NCBI GenBank assembly: GCA_020057405.1
Contig: JAGVFW010000003.1
Coordinates: 124,001-188,000, forward strand
Length of the DNA stretch: 64,000 nucleotides
Reading direction: 5' to 3'
DNA from: an archaeon
GTDB lineage: Archaea; Micrarchaeota; Micrarchaeia; Norongarragalinales; UBA97
Part shown: one piece after another, positions 1-6,609 of the stretch
How the letters are laid out: every line of letters starts with the position of its first letter
Numbering within the stretch: position 1 is the stretch's first letter
Position numbers and translations under genes: made by a program
Notes under the pieces: generated by a model
The model's database searches: none
Seen by the model: the letters and a program-made list of their open reading frames with translations, nothing else
What the model was told of the DNA's origin: nothing

Positions 1-424
1 AGTCGTCGCGGTCCACGCTTGTGATGACGACGTACTCAAGGCCCCACTTTGCAACTGCCTCGCCGACTTTTCGCGGCTCGTCCGCGTCAAGAACATCGCC
101 TTTGGGCCCGTGGGGAACTGCGCAAAAGCGGCAGCCGCGAGTGCAAGTGTTGCCAAGCACCATGAAAGTCGCTGTGCCTCCGCTCCAGCACTCGGTGATG
201 TTGGGGCAGTGGGCGCTTTCGCACACTGTATGCAAGCCGAGTGACTTGACTGTCGCCTTGACGTCGGCAAACTGGCCGGTTGGTGTCTTGATGCGCAGCC
301 AGTCGGGTTTTGCGGGGTCTGCAACTTGCGAGAAGCTTAGAGTAGCGTAGTGCGGCGCAAGCTGGTGGGCTGAAATGCCTTCTTCCTGCGGTTCCCCGGC
401 AGGCTCTACGCGCAGCGGAATCAT
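1..424 (-). CDS. lipA: Lipoyl synthase LipA, N-terminal part (runs off the left end)
   Basis: Radical SAM enzyme that inserts two sulfur atoms into a protein-bound octanoyl chain to make lipoyl cofactor. The minus strand reads 141 codons from an ATG at 424 to the window edge with no stop. Seen: the three N-terminal cysteines of the auxiliary Fe-S cluster (C68, C73, C79, in the family motif [13 protein letters not shown]) and the radical SAM triad C94-x3-C98-x2-C101, followed by VITSVDRDD. These are diagnostic for LipA. The C-terminal part, with the conserved serine that ligates the auxiliary cluster, is outside the window. A box A at 451-460 fits a leaderless start. It is divergent from trxB. 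No lipoate ligase, octanoyltransferase or lipoyl-dependent enzyme is in view, so its target is unknown. Confidence 0.95.
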   Translation of the reverse strand, partial: MIPLRVEPAGEPQEEGISAHQLAPHYATLSFSQVADPAKPDWLRIKTPTGQFADVKATVKSLGLHTVCESAHCPNITECWSGGTATFMVLGNTCTRGCRFCAVPHGPKGDVLDADEPRKVGEAVAKWGLEYVVITSVDRDD

Positions 425-450
425 AGCACAGAGAATTGGCGCTGCAAGCA

Positions 451-460
451 ATTTAAAAAC
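451..460 (-). promoter_or_regulatory. Box A (TATA-like) for lipA
   Basis: On the minus strand GTTTTTAAAT lies 27-36 nt before the lipA ATG, the spacing expected for a leaderless archaeal transcript. Confidence 0.5.
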
Positions 461-509
461 GATGCTGGAGGTAAAGCCAACGGCAAAAGACGAAGGGGAC
501 CGGCACGGA

Positions 510-522
510 GGGGTTAAACCCC
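510..522. promoter_or_regulatory. Inverted repeat GGGGTTAAACCCC upstream of trxB
   Basis: A 13-bp inverted repeat (six-base arms, central A) ends two bases before the box A of trxB (525-533). The position suits an operator or activator site, or an extended BRE/TATA region. No binding protein can be named from the window. Confidence 0.35.
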
Positions 523-524
523 AC

Positions 525-533
525 GCTTTTTAG
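525..533 (+). promoter_or_regulatory. Box A for trxB
   Basis: GCTTTTTAG lies 23-31 nt before the GTG at 556. No Shine-Dalgarno is seen, which fits a leaderless transcript. Confidence 0.5.
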
Positions 534-555
534 CCCTTGGGGGTATCAACTCCTA

Positions 556-1491
556 GTGGTGGATTTAGTGGACGAGATTTACGACTTTGCAGTCATCGGG
601 GCCGGCGGAACTGGCTTTGCGGCAGCGATGTATGCCGGAAGGTTCCAGCTAAAGACTATAGTCATCGGCGAGACGCTAGGGGGCACCATCATTTTGACTG
701 ACGTGGTAGAAAACTACCCTGGCTTCAAGAAGCTGACTGGCATGGAATTGGCCGAGAAAATCCAGGAGCACGCAATGGATTACCCAAGCGTGAAAGTGGA
801 GAACGACCGCGTGACGGACGTCAAGAAGGAAGGCGAGCTCTTCGCAATCACCACGCTTGAGGGAAAGGTCTTCAAGTCCAAGACCCTGCTTTTCGCAACC
901 GGCACCGAGTGGAAGAAGCTCGGCGTGCCCGGCGAGAAGGAACTGATGAACCGCGGCGTGCACTACTGCGCTCTCTGCGATGGCCCCCTATACAAGGACA
1001 AGACTTTAGTCGTCGTCGGAGGCGGGGACAGCGCGGCAAAGGAAGCCCTCTTGCTAACGCAGTGGGCAAAGAAAGTCTACATGGTCTACCGTGGCGAGAA
1101 AATCCGGCCCGAGCCAATCAACTATGATAGGTGCATCGCCAACCCCAAGCTTGAGATAATCAGCACCACCAAGGTAGTTCAAATCAAGGGCGAGAAGAAA
1201 GTGGAAGGCGTAGTCTTCGACAAGCCCTACAACGGCAGCACGGAATTTCCCTGTGACGCCGTCTTTGTCGAGATTGGCCACCTGCCGCTATCGCAGCTTG
1301 CAGTCAAGCTGGGCGTGAAAGTGAACAAGAAGGGCGAGATTGAGATTGACAGGCTTGCAAGAACCAACGCGCCGGGAGTTTTCGCTGCAGGCGATGTTGT
1401 TGACACCGAGTTCAAGCAGGCGATTACTGGCGTTGCCGAAGGCGTCCTGGCGGCTTACAGTGCGAACGAGTTTTTGAAGGGCAAAGCCTAA
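556..1491 (+). CDS. trxB: Thioredoxin reductase-like FAD/NAD(P) oxidoreductase
   Basis: Low-molecular-weight thioredoxin reductase family: electrons pass from NAD(P)H through FAD to an active-site disulfide and on to thioredoxin or glutaredoxin. Seen: an N-terminal FAD Rossmann motif GAGGTG at residues 15-20 (most relatives have GAGPAG), redox cysteines C138 and C141 in CALCDG (usually CATCDG), a second nucleotide motif VGGGDSA at 154-160, and the C-terminal GVFAAGDVVD FAD motif. Length 311 aa is normal. The NADPH 2'-phosphate motif HRR is YRG here, so cofactor preference may differ. GTG codons at 556, 559 and 568 could each start the gene; 556 agrees best with the box A. It is divergent from lipA and followed by the DUF1858-IscA gene. 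Confidence 0.93.
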   Translation: MVDLVDEIYDFAVIGAGGTGFAAAMYAGRFQLKTIVIGETLGGTIILTDVVENYPGFKKLTGMELAEKIQEHAMDYPSVKVENDRVTDVKKEGELFAITTLEGKVFKSKTLLFATGTEWKKLGVPGEKELMNRGVHYCALCDGPLYKDKTLVVVGGGDSAAKEALLLTQWAKKVYMVYRGEKIRPEPINYDRCIANPKLEIISTTKVVQIKGEKKVEGVVFDKPYNGSTEFPCDAVFVEIGHLPLSQLAVKLGVKVNKKGEIEIDRLARTNAPGVFAAGDVVDTEFKQAITGVAEGVLAAYSANEFLKGKA

Positions 1492-1500
1492 ACGCAAACG

Positions 1501-1508
1501 CTTTAAAC
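1501..1508 (+). promoter_or_regulatory. Box A for the DUF1858-IscA gene
   Basis: CTTTAAAC lies 25-32 nt before the GTG at 1533, so this gene probably has its own leaderless promoter although it follows trxB on the same strand. Confidence 0.5.
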
Positions 1509-1532
1509 CCCGAAGAGTATAAGTGTGTTATA

Positions 1533-2108
1533 GTGATTTCAATGGAACACGTCAAGGGCGACATGCTCGTTGGTGAAATTGTTGCGCGCTACCCGCAGGT
1601 GGTGCCGGTTTTCCTAAAGTACGGCCTCCATTGCGTTGGCTGCCGCGTCTCGCCTTTTGAGACTATTGAAGAGGGCAGCATGGGCCACGGCATGCCGAAA
1701 GACGTTTTTGAGAAGATGATTGTCGAGGCAAATGAACTCGTTACCAACTCAAAGGCCGAAAAAGTCGCAAGCGGCGGGGAAAGCAAGCCCGTCTGGGTCA
1801 CCGAGAAGGCCGCGGTACAGATTCGAAAGATTGCAGAGGGCGAGGGCAAGGCCGGCTTTGGCTTGCGCATCAGCGTGCAGGCGGGAGGCTGCGCCGGCCA
1901 CAGCTACCAAATGGACTTCGAGGAGCAGCCCGATAAGGACGACGTCGTCATTGAGGCGCACGGCATAAAAGTTTTCTACTCAAGCGAGCTTGACAGCCTC
2001 ATCCACGGAACTACTATTGACTACCGCGAGGCGCTGCAGGGCGCGGGCTTTGTGATGCAGAACCCGAACGCCAAGACCTCATGCGGCTGCGGCCAGTCGT
2101 TTGCCTAA
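1533..2108 (+). CDS. DUF1858 domain fused to an A-type Fe-S carrier (IscA/HesB family)
   Basis: Two domains in one 191-aa chain. Residues 8-68 match DUF1858: the segment GEIVARYPQVVPVFLKYG followed by the cysteine pair C34-x2-C37, as in hybrid-cluster and DUF542-like proteins. Residues about 87-191 are an A-type Fe-S carrier with the three conserved cysteines C120, C184 and C186 (CGCG near the C-terminus). A-type carriers bind and deliver Fe-S clusters to apoproteins. The start is GTG 1533 or ATG 1542; the box A at 1501-1508 fits either. Neighbours are trxB (thiol reduction) and lipA, which consumes an Fe-S cluster as sulfur donor, so a role in LipA maturation or cluster renewal is a reasonable inference. 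The stop overlaps the stop of the convergent gene by four bases. Confidence 0.88.
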   Translation: MISMEHVKGDMLVGEIVARYPQVVPVFLKYGLHCVGCRVSPFETIEEGSMGHGMPKDVFEKMIVEANELVTNSKAEKVASGGESKPVWVTEKAAVQIRKIAEGEGKAGFGLRISVQAGGCAGHSYQMDFEEQPDKDDVVIEAHGIKVFYSSELDSLIHGTTIDYREALQGAGFVMQNPNAKTSCGCGQSFA

Positions 2109-2467
2109 TCTTTTTTCAGGCCGAACCGAGATCCCAAGTCGTCCGCCTTTGACTTTTTGGCCGGCTTGTCGGAATATTTGAGCGAATAGTATTTTCCAAG
2201 GGCGAATGACGAACCCGCGTCAGGCGCGGTGTCCTTATCGTTGCCGTAGGCGGACGGCAGGTTGGAGAAAAGAACTTTCTGGCCGGCAAAGGCGACTGCG
2301 ACAACGAGCACTAGGCCCGCAACTCCGAACACCAGGCGGTTGGACACGCCAAACAGGTTGCCGCTGCCGGCGCCAGACACTAGTAGGGAGACACCGCCAA
2401 GAACTGCGCCAAAAAGGATTAGAAACTGCACAATTCGAATTGCTAGCGCCTTGGATCGATTGTCCAT
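2105..2467 (-). CDS. Small two-helix membrane protein, unknown function
   Basis: Reads 120 aa from ATG 2467. Two hydrophobic segments of about 20 residues (roughly 10-32 and 42-62) are separated by a short Gly/Ser/Asn loop. A polar C-terminal half follows, rich in Lys, Asp and Ser and ending in a basic tail (RFGLKKD). A longer upstream reading to 2530 exists but would run through the rpiB promoter and start, so 2467 is preferred. I recognise no family. It is divergent from rpiB and convergent with the DUF1858-IscA gene, with which it shares a four-base stop overlap. Confidence 0.6.
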   Translation of the reverse strand: MDNRSKALAIRIVQFLILFGAVLGGVSLLVSGAGSGNLFGVSNRLVFGVAGLVLVVAVAFAGQKVLFSNLPSAYGNDKDTAPDAGSSFALGKYYSLKYSDKPAKKSKADDLGSRFGLKKD

Positions 2468-2470
2468 ACG

Positions 2471-2478
2471 CTTTTTAT
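2471..2478 (+). promoter_or_regulatory. Box A for rpiB-pfkB
   Basis: CTTTTTAT lies 23-30 nt before the GTG at 2501. This spacing is the main reason to place the rpiB start at 2501 and not at the ATG at 2477, which overlaps the box. Confidence 0.5.
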
Positions 2479-2500
2479 GGCCGCTTTGGTTAAGAACTTT

Positions 2501-2959
2501 GTGAAAACGGTTTTTCTGGCAGCCGACCACGCCGGTTTTGAGCTAAAGGAATTCGTCAAGCACTTGCTCAAGCGCAAGGGCTATTCCGTCAAGGACTTCG
2601 GCACGCACTCAAACGAAAGCTGCGACTATCCTGACTTTATCATTCCCTGCGCAGCGGCGGTTGCCAAGAGCAAGGGCGCGGCCGCGGGAATCGTCTTCGG
2701 GGGAAGCGGCAACGGCGAGCAAATGGCCGCCAACAAAGTCAGGGGCATCCGAGCCGCGCTTTGCTATGACTTGCAGACTACAGTGCTTGCGCGGGAGCAC
2801 AATGACGCCAACGTGCTTAGCCTAGGGAGCCGGACGGTGACGAAGGACAAAAAGCTCGCGACGAAAATTGTGCTCGCGTTTTTGACAACCGCCTTTAGCG
2901 GCGAGGCGAGGCACAAGCGGCGTTTGAGGAAAATCGCGGCTTACGAGAGGCGCAAATAA
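2501..2959 (+). CDS. rpiB: Ribose-5-phosphate isomerase B family (RpiB)
   Basis: Interconverts ribose 5-phosphate and ribulose 5-phosphate. From GTG 2501 the protein starts MKTVFLAADHAGFELK, the usual RpiB N-terminus; an ATG at 2477 would add eight residues. The substrate-loop motif is GGSGNGEQMAANK (residues 67-79). Having Glu73 here, and not the E. coli-type CGTGIG cysteine loop, is the form known from Mycobacterium, where that Glu is the catalytic base. Normal RpiB length (152 aa) with a basic C-terminus. The stop codon overlaps the start of the PfkB kinase gene (TAATG), so both are one transcription unit and probably handle ribose or nucleoside sugars. Confidence 0.9.
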   Translation: MKTVFLAADHAGFELKEFVKHLLKRKGYSVKDFGTHSNESCDYPDFIIPCAAAVAKSKGAAAGIVFGGSGNGEQMAANKVRGIRAALCYDLQTTVLAREHNDANVLSLGSRTVTKDKKLATKIVLAFLTTAFSGEARHKRRLRKIAAYERRK

Positions 2960-3939
2960 TGGCAAAACTCTTGTTCATTGGAACGCTCGCCCTTGATGTC
3001 ATCGCCAAGCTGGATAAGCCGGGCAACACGGTTGTCGGGAAATTGACTGCAGCTGATTTCATGGCCAAAGCATTTGCCGACAAAGTCGAGCTTGACCGGC
3101 TGGAGGTGCGGCCCGGCGGGAGTGCCGCAAACGCGGCCATCGCCGCCCACGCGCTTGGAAGCAACTGCAGCCTCGTAAGCGCAGTTGGTGGCGACTTGTT
3201 CGGCAGGCACTTGGTTGCCAACATGAAGGGCCACGGCATTGCAGTTAACGGCGTTGCGGTGATGGCGGGACAAAAGACGAGCACGAGCGTCATTTTGCTT
3301 AGCGACGGCAACAAGGCGGTTCTCTCAAGCCGGGGCGCGTTTGCCCACCTCGGGCCCAAGCACTTGGGCGAAGAGCTCGTGAGAAAGAACGAGGTCATCA
3401 TCACCACTTCCCTATCCTCTAACGACAACTTCGCGCTCTTTCTAAAAGCCGTGAAGTTGGCGCACAAGGACCGCAAGAAAATCGTTTTCGCCCCAAGCAT
3501 GACGATGCTTAAGGCGCAGGGAAAGAAGTTCGCCAAGCTGCACCCGCACTTTGACCTGGCAATTTGCAACGAGGCCGAGGCGGCCTACTACACTGGCGAA
3601 AAAACGGCCGAGGCGGCAGTAAGAAAGCTGCCGGGCAAGGTGCGCGTGGTGACGATGGCGCAAAAGGGCGCGATTGCTTTTGCGGAAGGCAAGATTTTGA
3701 GAATTGCTGCCCCGCCGGTTAAGGTTGTCGACACTACGGGCGCAGGCGATTCATTTACGGGCGCGTTTGTGCACGAATTCTATAGCCACGGTAGCGTGAG
3801 AAATGCGTTGCAAACCGCAACTGCTGTCGCCGGACTCAAACTTGCGCACTTGGGCGCGCACTTTACTGGCACGGCTAAGGAAGTTAAAGCGTTCAGGAAA
3901 GCGCATGGCCGCCAGATGCTGGTAAAAACAGCGAACTAG
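2959..3939 (+). CDS. PfkB-family carbohydrate or nucleoside kinase
   Basis: ATP-dependent kinase of the ribokinase/adenosine kinase superfamily, 326 aa. Seen: the N-terminal strand FIGTLALDVIAKL, a Gly-Gly substrate motif at residues 53-54 followed by SAANAA, the NEAEA segment near residue 204 and PfkB signature 2 DTTGAGDSFTGAF (258-270) with Asp264 as catalytic base and the GAGD anion hole. The ATG overlaps the rpiB stop by one base, so the pair is translationally coupled. This suggests ribose phosphorylation followed by isomerisation, or nucleoside salvage. Substrate choice in this superfamily cannot be read from these motifs. The stop overlaps the convergent gene by four bases. Confidence 0.9.
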   Translation: MAKLLFIGTLALDVIAKLDKPGNTVVGKLTAADFMAKAFADKVELDRLEVRPGGSAANAAIAAHALGSNCSLVSAVGGDLFGRHLVANMKGHGIAVNGVAVMAGQKTSTSVILLSDGNKAVLSSRGAFAHLGPKHLGEELVRKNEVIITTSLSSNDNFALFLKAVKLAHKDRKKIVFAPSMTMLKAQGKKFAKLHPHFDLAICNEAEAAYYTGEKTAEAAVRKLPGKVRVVTMAQKGAIAFAEGKILRIAAPPVKVVDTTGAGDSFTGAFVHEFYSHGSVRNALQTATAVAGLKLAHLGAHFTGTAKEVKAFRKAHGRQMLVKTAN

Positions 3940-4241
3940 TTGTTGGGCGCCTTTAGGATGCCTTGAAGGAATTTGTACGCGGCAGTAACCGGTTCGGGAT
4001 TGCTGCGGGCGATTAAATTAATGATGTACTTCCCGTCCCGAAGCGATATTGAAATGTCGGCGATGGCCGCAGCTTTAAGCTCAAAGCCCCTCTGCTCGTC
4101 AGTGATGCGAAAGCCCGGAGGCAGTTGCAGCACTACCGTGAACGAAGACCGCTTGAGGGCCCCGGCGGTTTCCAACCGCGTCAGTTCAATGAGTGCAGCG
4201 CCGCGGCTAAGGAAATGTCCTAAGAGTGCCTTGATTGGCAT
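3936..4241 (-). CDS. Hypothetical small protein, second gene after the HD-like gene
   Basis: Reads 101 aa from ATG 4241. An open reading continues upstream to 4394, but it would lie inside the upstream gene, so the ATG 14 bases after that gene's stop is chosen. The chain alternates beta-like stretches (RSSFTVVLQLPPGF; IADISISL; GKYIINLIA) with a final amphipathic helix, suggesting a small alpha/beta domain. No family recognised. It is probably cotranscribed with the HD-like gene. Confidence 0.55.
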   Translation of the reverse strand: MPIKALLGHFLSRGAALIELTRLETAGALKRSSFTVVLQLPPGFRITDEQRGFELKAAAIADISISLRDGKYIINLIARSNPEPVTAAYKFLQGILKAPNN

Positions 4242-4255
4242 GTAATCCCAAAAAC

Positions 4256-4663
4256 CTAGAATTGGCTGTGGTGGGCGCGCTTGAGTTCGAAGCACTCGCC
4301 CTTGCACAAGTAGACGAAGACCGCTTCTGACTTGTCTGCAGGGAACTCTAGAGAGTCGAGGAGTTCCTTTGCCTTCTTGGCGTTTACAGCGCACTTTTGC
4401 AGGAGGGGGGAAATGTCGTTTAGCTCGTGGCTTAGGATTAGAGTGTTGTCGCCCTTGCCGAGTTCGTGCAAGTAAGCGGCTGTGACGAGGACGTCGTACT
4501 TGCCGCCCTGCATTGAAACGTATCGCTTCATGTTCTTGACGACTTGCATGGTGTGCAGGTAGTCGGTTTTTGAAAGTTCCTTGAAAATTCGTTGCTGCAG
4601 CTTGGGTTCAAAGTCCTCATAATCGAACGAGGCCTGTTTGAATGTTTGTACACGCAGCGACAT
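4256..4663 (-). CDS. HD-domain-like protein with an HE in place of the HD pair
   Basis: 135 aa. The segment from H37 (HTMQVVKNM) to AYLHELGKG (residues 64-71) follows the spacing of an HD-superfamily metal-dependent phosphohydrolase (first His, then HD in a helix of the form AxLLHDxGK). Here the second motif is H66-E67. A change of Asp to Glu may keep metal binding or may mark loss of catalysis. Residues 72-135 are helical and contain two cysteines. The protein is short for the superfamily, so it may be a minimal or degenerate domain. Substrate unknown. Confidence 0.6.
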   Translation of the reverse strand: MSLRVQTFKQASFDYEDFEPKLQQRIFKELSKTDYLHTMQVVKNMKRYVSMQGGKYDVLVTAAYLHELGKGDNTLILSHELNDISPLLQKCAVNAKKAKELLDSLEFPADKSEAVFVYLCKGECFELKRAHHSQF

Positions 4664-4908
4664 TCAATTTTTTCCTCGACGATACAACCAAAGTGGGGTA
4701 ATAGTATGTTGCGGATAGGATGCTTAAATAGCTTACCCCGTTTGCGAGGGAAAAACGCGTTTTTTCGAGCTGAAAACTCGTTTCGCTTGCCTTGAAAACA
4801 TCCGCCCGTGGGCAATTATTAAGACGGACGACGACAATAACTAAGTAATAGAAACTTCAAACGACTCGTTCGCGCCTTTTTTCCGCGCAAACGCCGGAGG
4901 AGATTTTC
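4664..4908. promoter_or_regulatory. Intergenic region between divergent HD-like gene and endA
   Basis: 245 bp without a convincing gene. It holds an A/T-rich palindrome-like GCTTAAATAGC at 4721-4731 that could serve as box A on either strand, a TATA-like stretch at 4842-4851, a small stem CGAG/CTCG near 4767-4781, and a GGAGGAG Shine-Dalgarno at 4896-4902. The last points to a leadered endA mRNA, unlike most first genes in this window. Confidence 0.4.
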
Positions 4909-6075
4909 GTGGCAGTTGAATTTGAGCTTGAAGGCAACAACCTAATCGTTCGCGACCTAATCGCAGTCCAGGCAATCGACCGCGGGTTCTTCGGCTCCCC
5001 GTTCCGCGGCAGCAGAATAGAACTCCAGCTAACCCCGGAGGAGGCACTCTACCTAATTGACGTGCGCGGGGCAGTCTGCCGGGACGGCGAAGGCAACTTA
5101 GTCGGGTTTAATGACCTCGCAGAGCGCTTTGACGGCAAGAAGTTCCTCGCCCGCTACTTTTGCTACCGCGACTGGCGCGACAGGGGCATCGTGGCGCGGC
5201 CGATGTCTGAAGCCAAGGGCAATTACGGCCGCTCGCCAATGGGCAAGTACCCTTCCCAGGAGTATCAGCCGCCCAAAGTGAACGGAAAAGCGCTTTTCTT
5301 CAAGGACGACCTGATGGCAGTCATTGACGACAACGAGGTGGGCCGGCGGCTCTACGAAGAAGAGTGGTTTGGCCAGTTTGGCACGTATAAGGCGAAAAAG
5401 CACGGCCAGTTCCTAAAACTTGACGCTTACGAGACGCTATTTCTAATGCAGCACTCGCGGCTAAAGCTAAACGAGAAGGAAAAGCAGATTGTCGAGGCGG
5501 CGATTAATCGCCGGCCGGACTTCCTCGCACTCTACGAAGTTTACGAGGACTGGAGAATGCGGGGCTTTGTGCTAAAGACGGGCTTCAAGTTCGGCACGCA
5601 CTTTCGGCTCTACTTCCCGGGCGCCAAGCCGACACTGGAGGACGCCGAGTGGATGCACTCAAAGCACGTCATCCAGGTCTTTCCCCGCGACAGCAAGCTC
5701 TTAATTTCCGAGTGGGCGCGCGCCATCCGCGTGGCGCACGGCGTTCGAAAGACGTTCATTCTCGCAATCCCAGGCAAGAAGCAGCCGGGCGAGGAGAAAG
5801 TCGCCCTCGACTTCCTGCTTTACCACAGAAAGAAGGGCATCATCGAGACGCCGAAGAACGACAAGCCCAAATACGTCATGCTCGCCTTCAGCGAAGAGGA
5901 GGAAATCGGCGGGGCGGAACTGGCGAGTGCCATCGAGCAGGCAAAGGCAATGGGCCTCGACCTCATCCTGAGCATCTGCGACAGGGAAACGAGCGTCACG
6001 CACTACCGCATCAAGAGAATCGAGCTGCCGGGAAGCGGCTACGAGTACTACGAGATAGAGTGGATTCAACCTTGA
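4909..6075 (+). CDS. endA: tRNA-splicing endonuclease, three-unit type
   Basis: Cuts introns from precursor tRNAs at bulge-helix-bulge structures. The 388-aa chain has an N-terminal unit (about 1-95), a middle unit carrying the catalytic triad Tyr235 (FRLY), His253 (SKH) and Lys281 (VRK), and a C-terminal unit (about 295-388) resembling the non-catalytic beta half. Common archaeal EndA proteins are about 180 aa (one unit) or 300-350 aa (two units). Three units is the arrangement known from the ARMAN-2 homodimeric enzyme, where broad intron specificity was attributed to an extra loop; the Lys-rich KAKK at 161-164 may lie in the equivalent place (inference). Start GTG 4909 sits 6-7 bases after a GGAGGAG site. 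The stop overlaps the next gene. Confidence 0.93.
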   Translation: MAVEFELEGNNLIVRDLIAVQAIDRGFFGSPFRGSRIELQLTPEEALYLIDVRGAVCRDGEGNLVGFNDLAERFDGKKFLARYFCYRDWRDRGIVARPMSEAKGNYGRSPMGKYPSQEYQPPKVNGKALFFKDDLMAVIDDNEVGRRLYEEEWFGQFGTYKAKKHGQFLKLDAYETLFLMQHSRLKLNEKEKQIVEAAINRRPDFLALYEVYEDWRMRGFVLKTGFKFGTHFRLYFPGAKPTLEDAEWMHSKHVIQVFPRDSKLLISEWARAIRVAHGVRKTFILAIPGKKQPGEEKVALDFLLYHRKKGIIETPKNDKPKYVMLAFSEEEEIGGAELASAIEQAKAMGLDLILSICDRETSVTHYRIKRIELPGSGYEYYEIEWIQP

Positions 6076-6536
6076 GCGAAACTCGCACACTTTCCTCCTT
6101 TCCCGACAAAACTGGAAAAAAGCTAGTCGTGTGCTTTAAGGGGGAAAAACCGGGCGCAGGTACAGAGTACGAGCTTTCTCCTGCTCGGCGGCCGTTTTGG
6201 ACTTTAACGCCGGGAAGGGTTATTGAGGTTGGCCACGGGTACCTTTCTACTCCTGACGGCATGCAAAGGCGGGGGAACGCTGAAGAACTGATAAGGAGAT
6301 TGCACGAGGTCGTGTTTCCGGCCCTATCTCAAAAAACAGGCCTGACCGTAATCCATCGCATGGACCTCCTTGATGCGACAAACACGCCCATGCTCAATCT
6401 TGCCAAAAAGCTTGGCTTTAAGGGAATCCTGCTTAGCTTGGGCGGCTGGAGCAAGAAGATGAGCGGAAGCCCCAAGGAGATTCCAACAACTGAAGAACAA
6501 GAAATCGTCAGCTGGCTCGAGCGTAAGCAACAGTAG
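6072..6536 (+). CDS. Hypothetical protein overlapping endA; weak acetyltransferase-like C-terminus
   Basis: Reads 154 aa from TTG 6072, which overlaps the endA stop in TTGA; a GTG at 6129 is an alternative. The open frame extends far upstream, but only through endA in another frame, so that part is rejected. Seen: beta-rich N-terminal half, then RGNAEELIRRLHEVVFPAL, TVIHRMDLLD and NTPMLNLAKKLGFKGI. The last resembles the N-x-x-x-x-L-x-x-K-L-G-F helix of GNAT acetyltransferases, but the acetyl-CoA loop is not clear. Function unknown. Position suggests cotranscription with endA. Confidence 0.6.
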   Translation: MSETRTLSSFPDKTGKKLVVCFKGEKPGAGTEYELSPARRPFWTLTPGRVIEVGHGYLSTPDGMQRRGNAEELIRRLHEVVFPALSQKTGLTVIHRMDLLDATNTPMLNLAKKLGFKGILLSLGGWSKKMSGSPKEIPTTEEQEIVSWLERKQQ

Positions 6537-6577
6537 GCTTGGTTCGCCTGCGCACGCGAACTCTGGTCCCGCAAGCG

Positions 6578-6586
6578 GTTTTTAAC
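6578..6586 (+). promoter_or_regulatory. Box A for lysS
   Basis: GTTTTTAAC lies 24-32 nt before the lysS ATG, fitting a leaderless transcript. Confidence 0.5.
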
Positions 6587-6609
6587 CTTTAGCGAGCTTA
6601 ATCATCTCA

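Noticed and set aside
4592-4795. Small protein-coding gene in the endA upstream region
   Set aside because: The frame overlaps the HD-like gene start, has no conserved features and contains the likely promoter.
5649-6071. Upstream half of the long open frame ending at 6536
   Set aside because: It lies in a second frame inside the well-supported endA gene; only the part after the endA stop looks like a separate protein.
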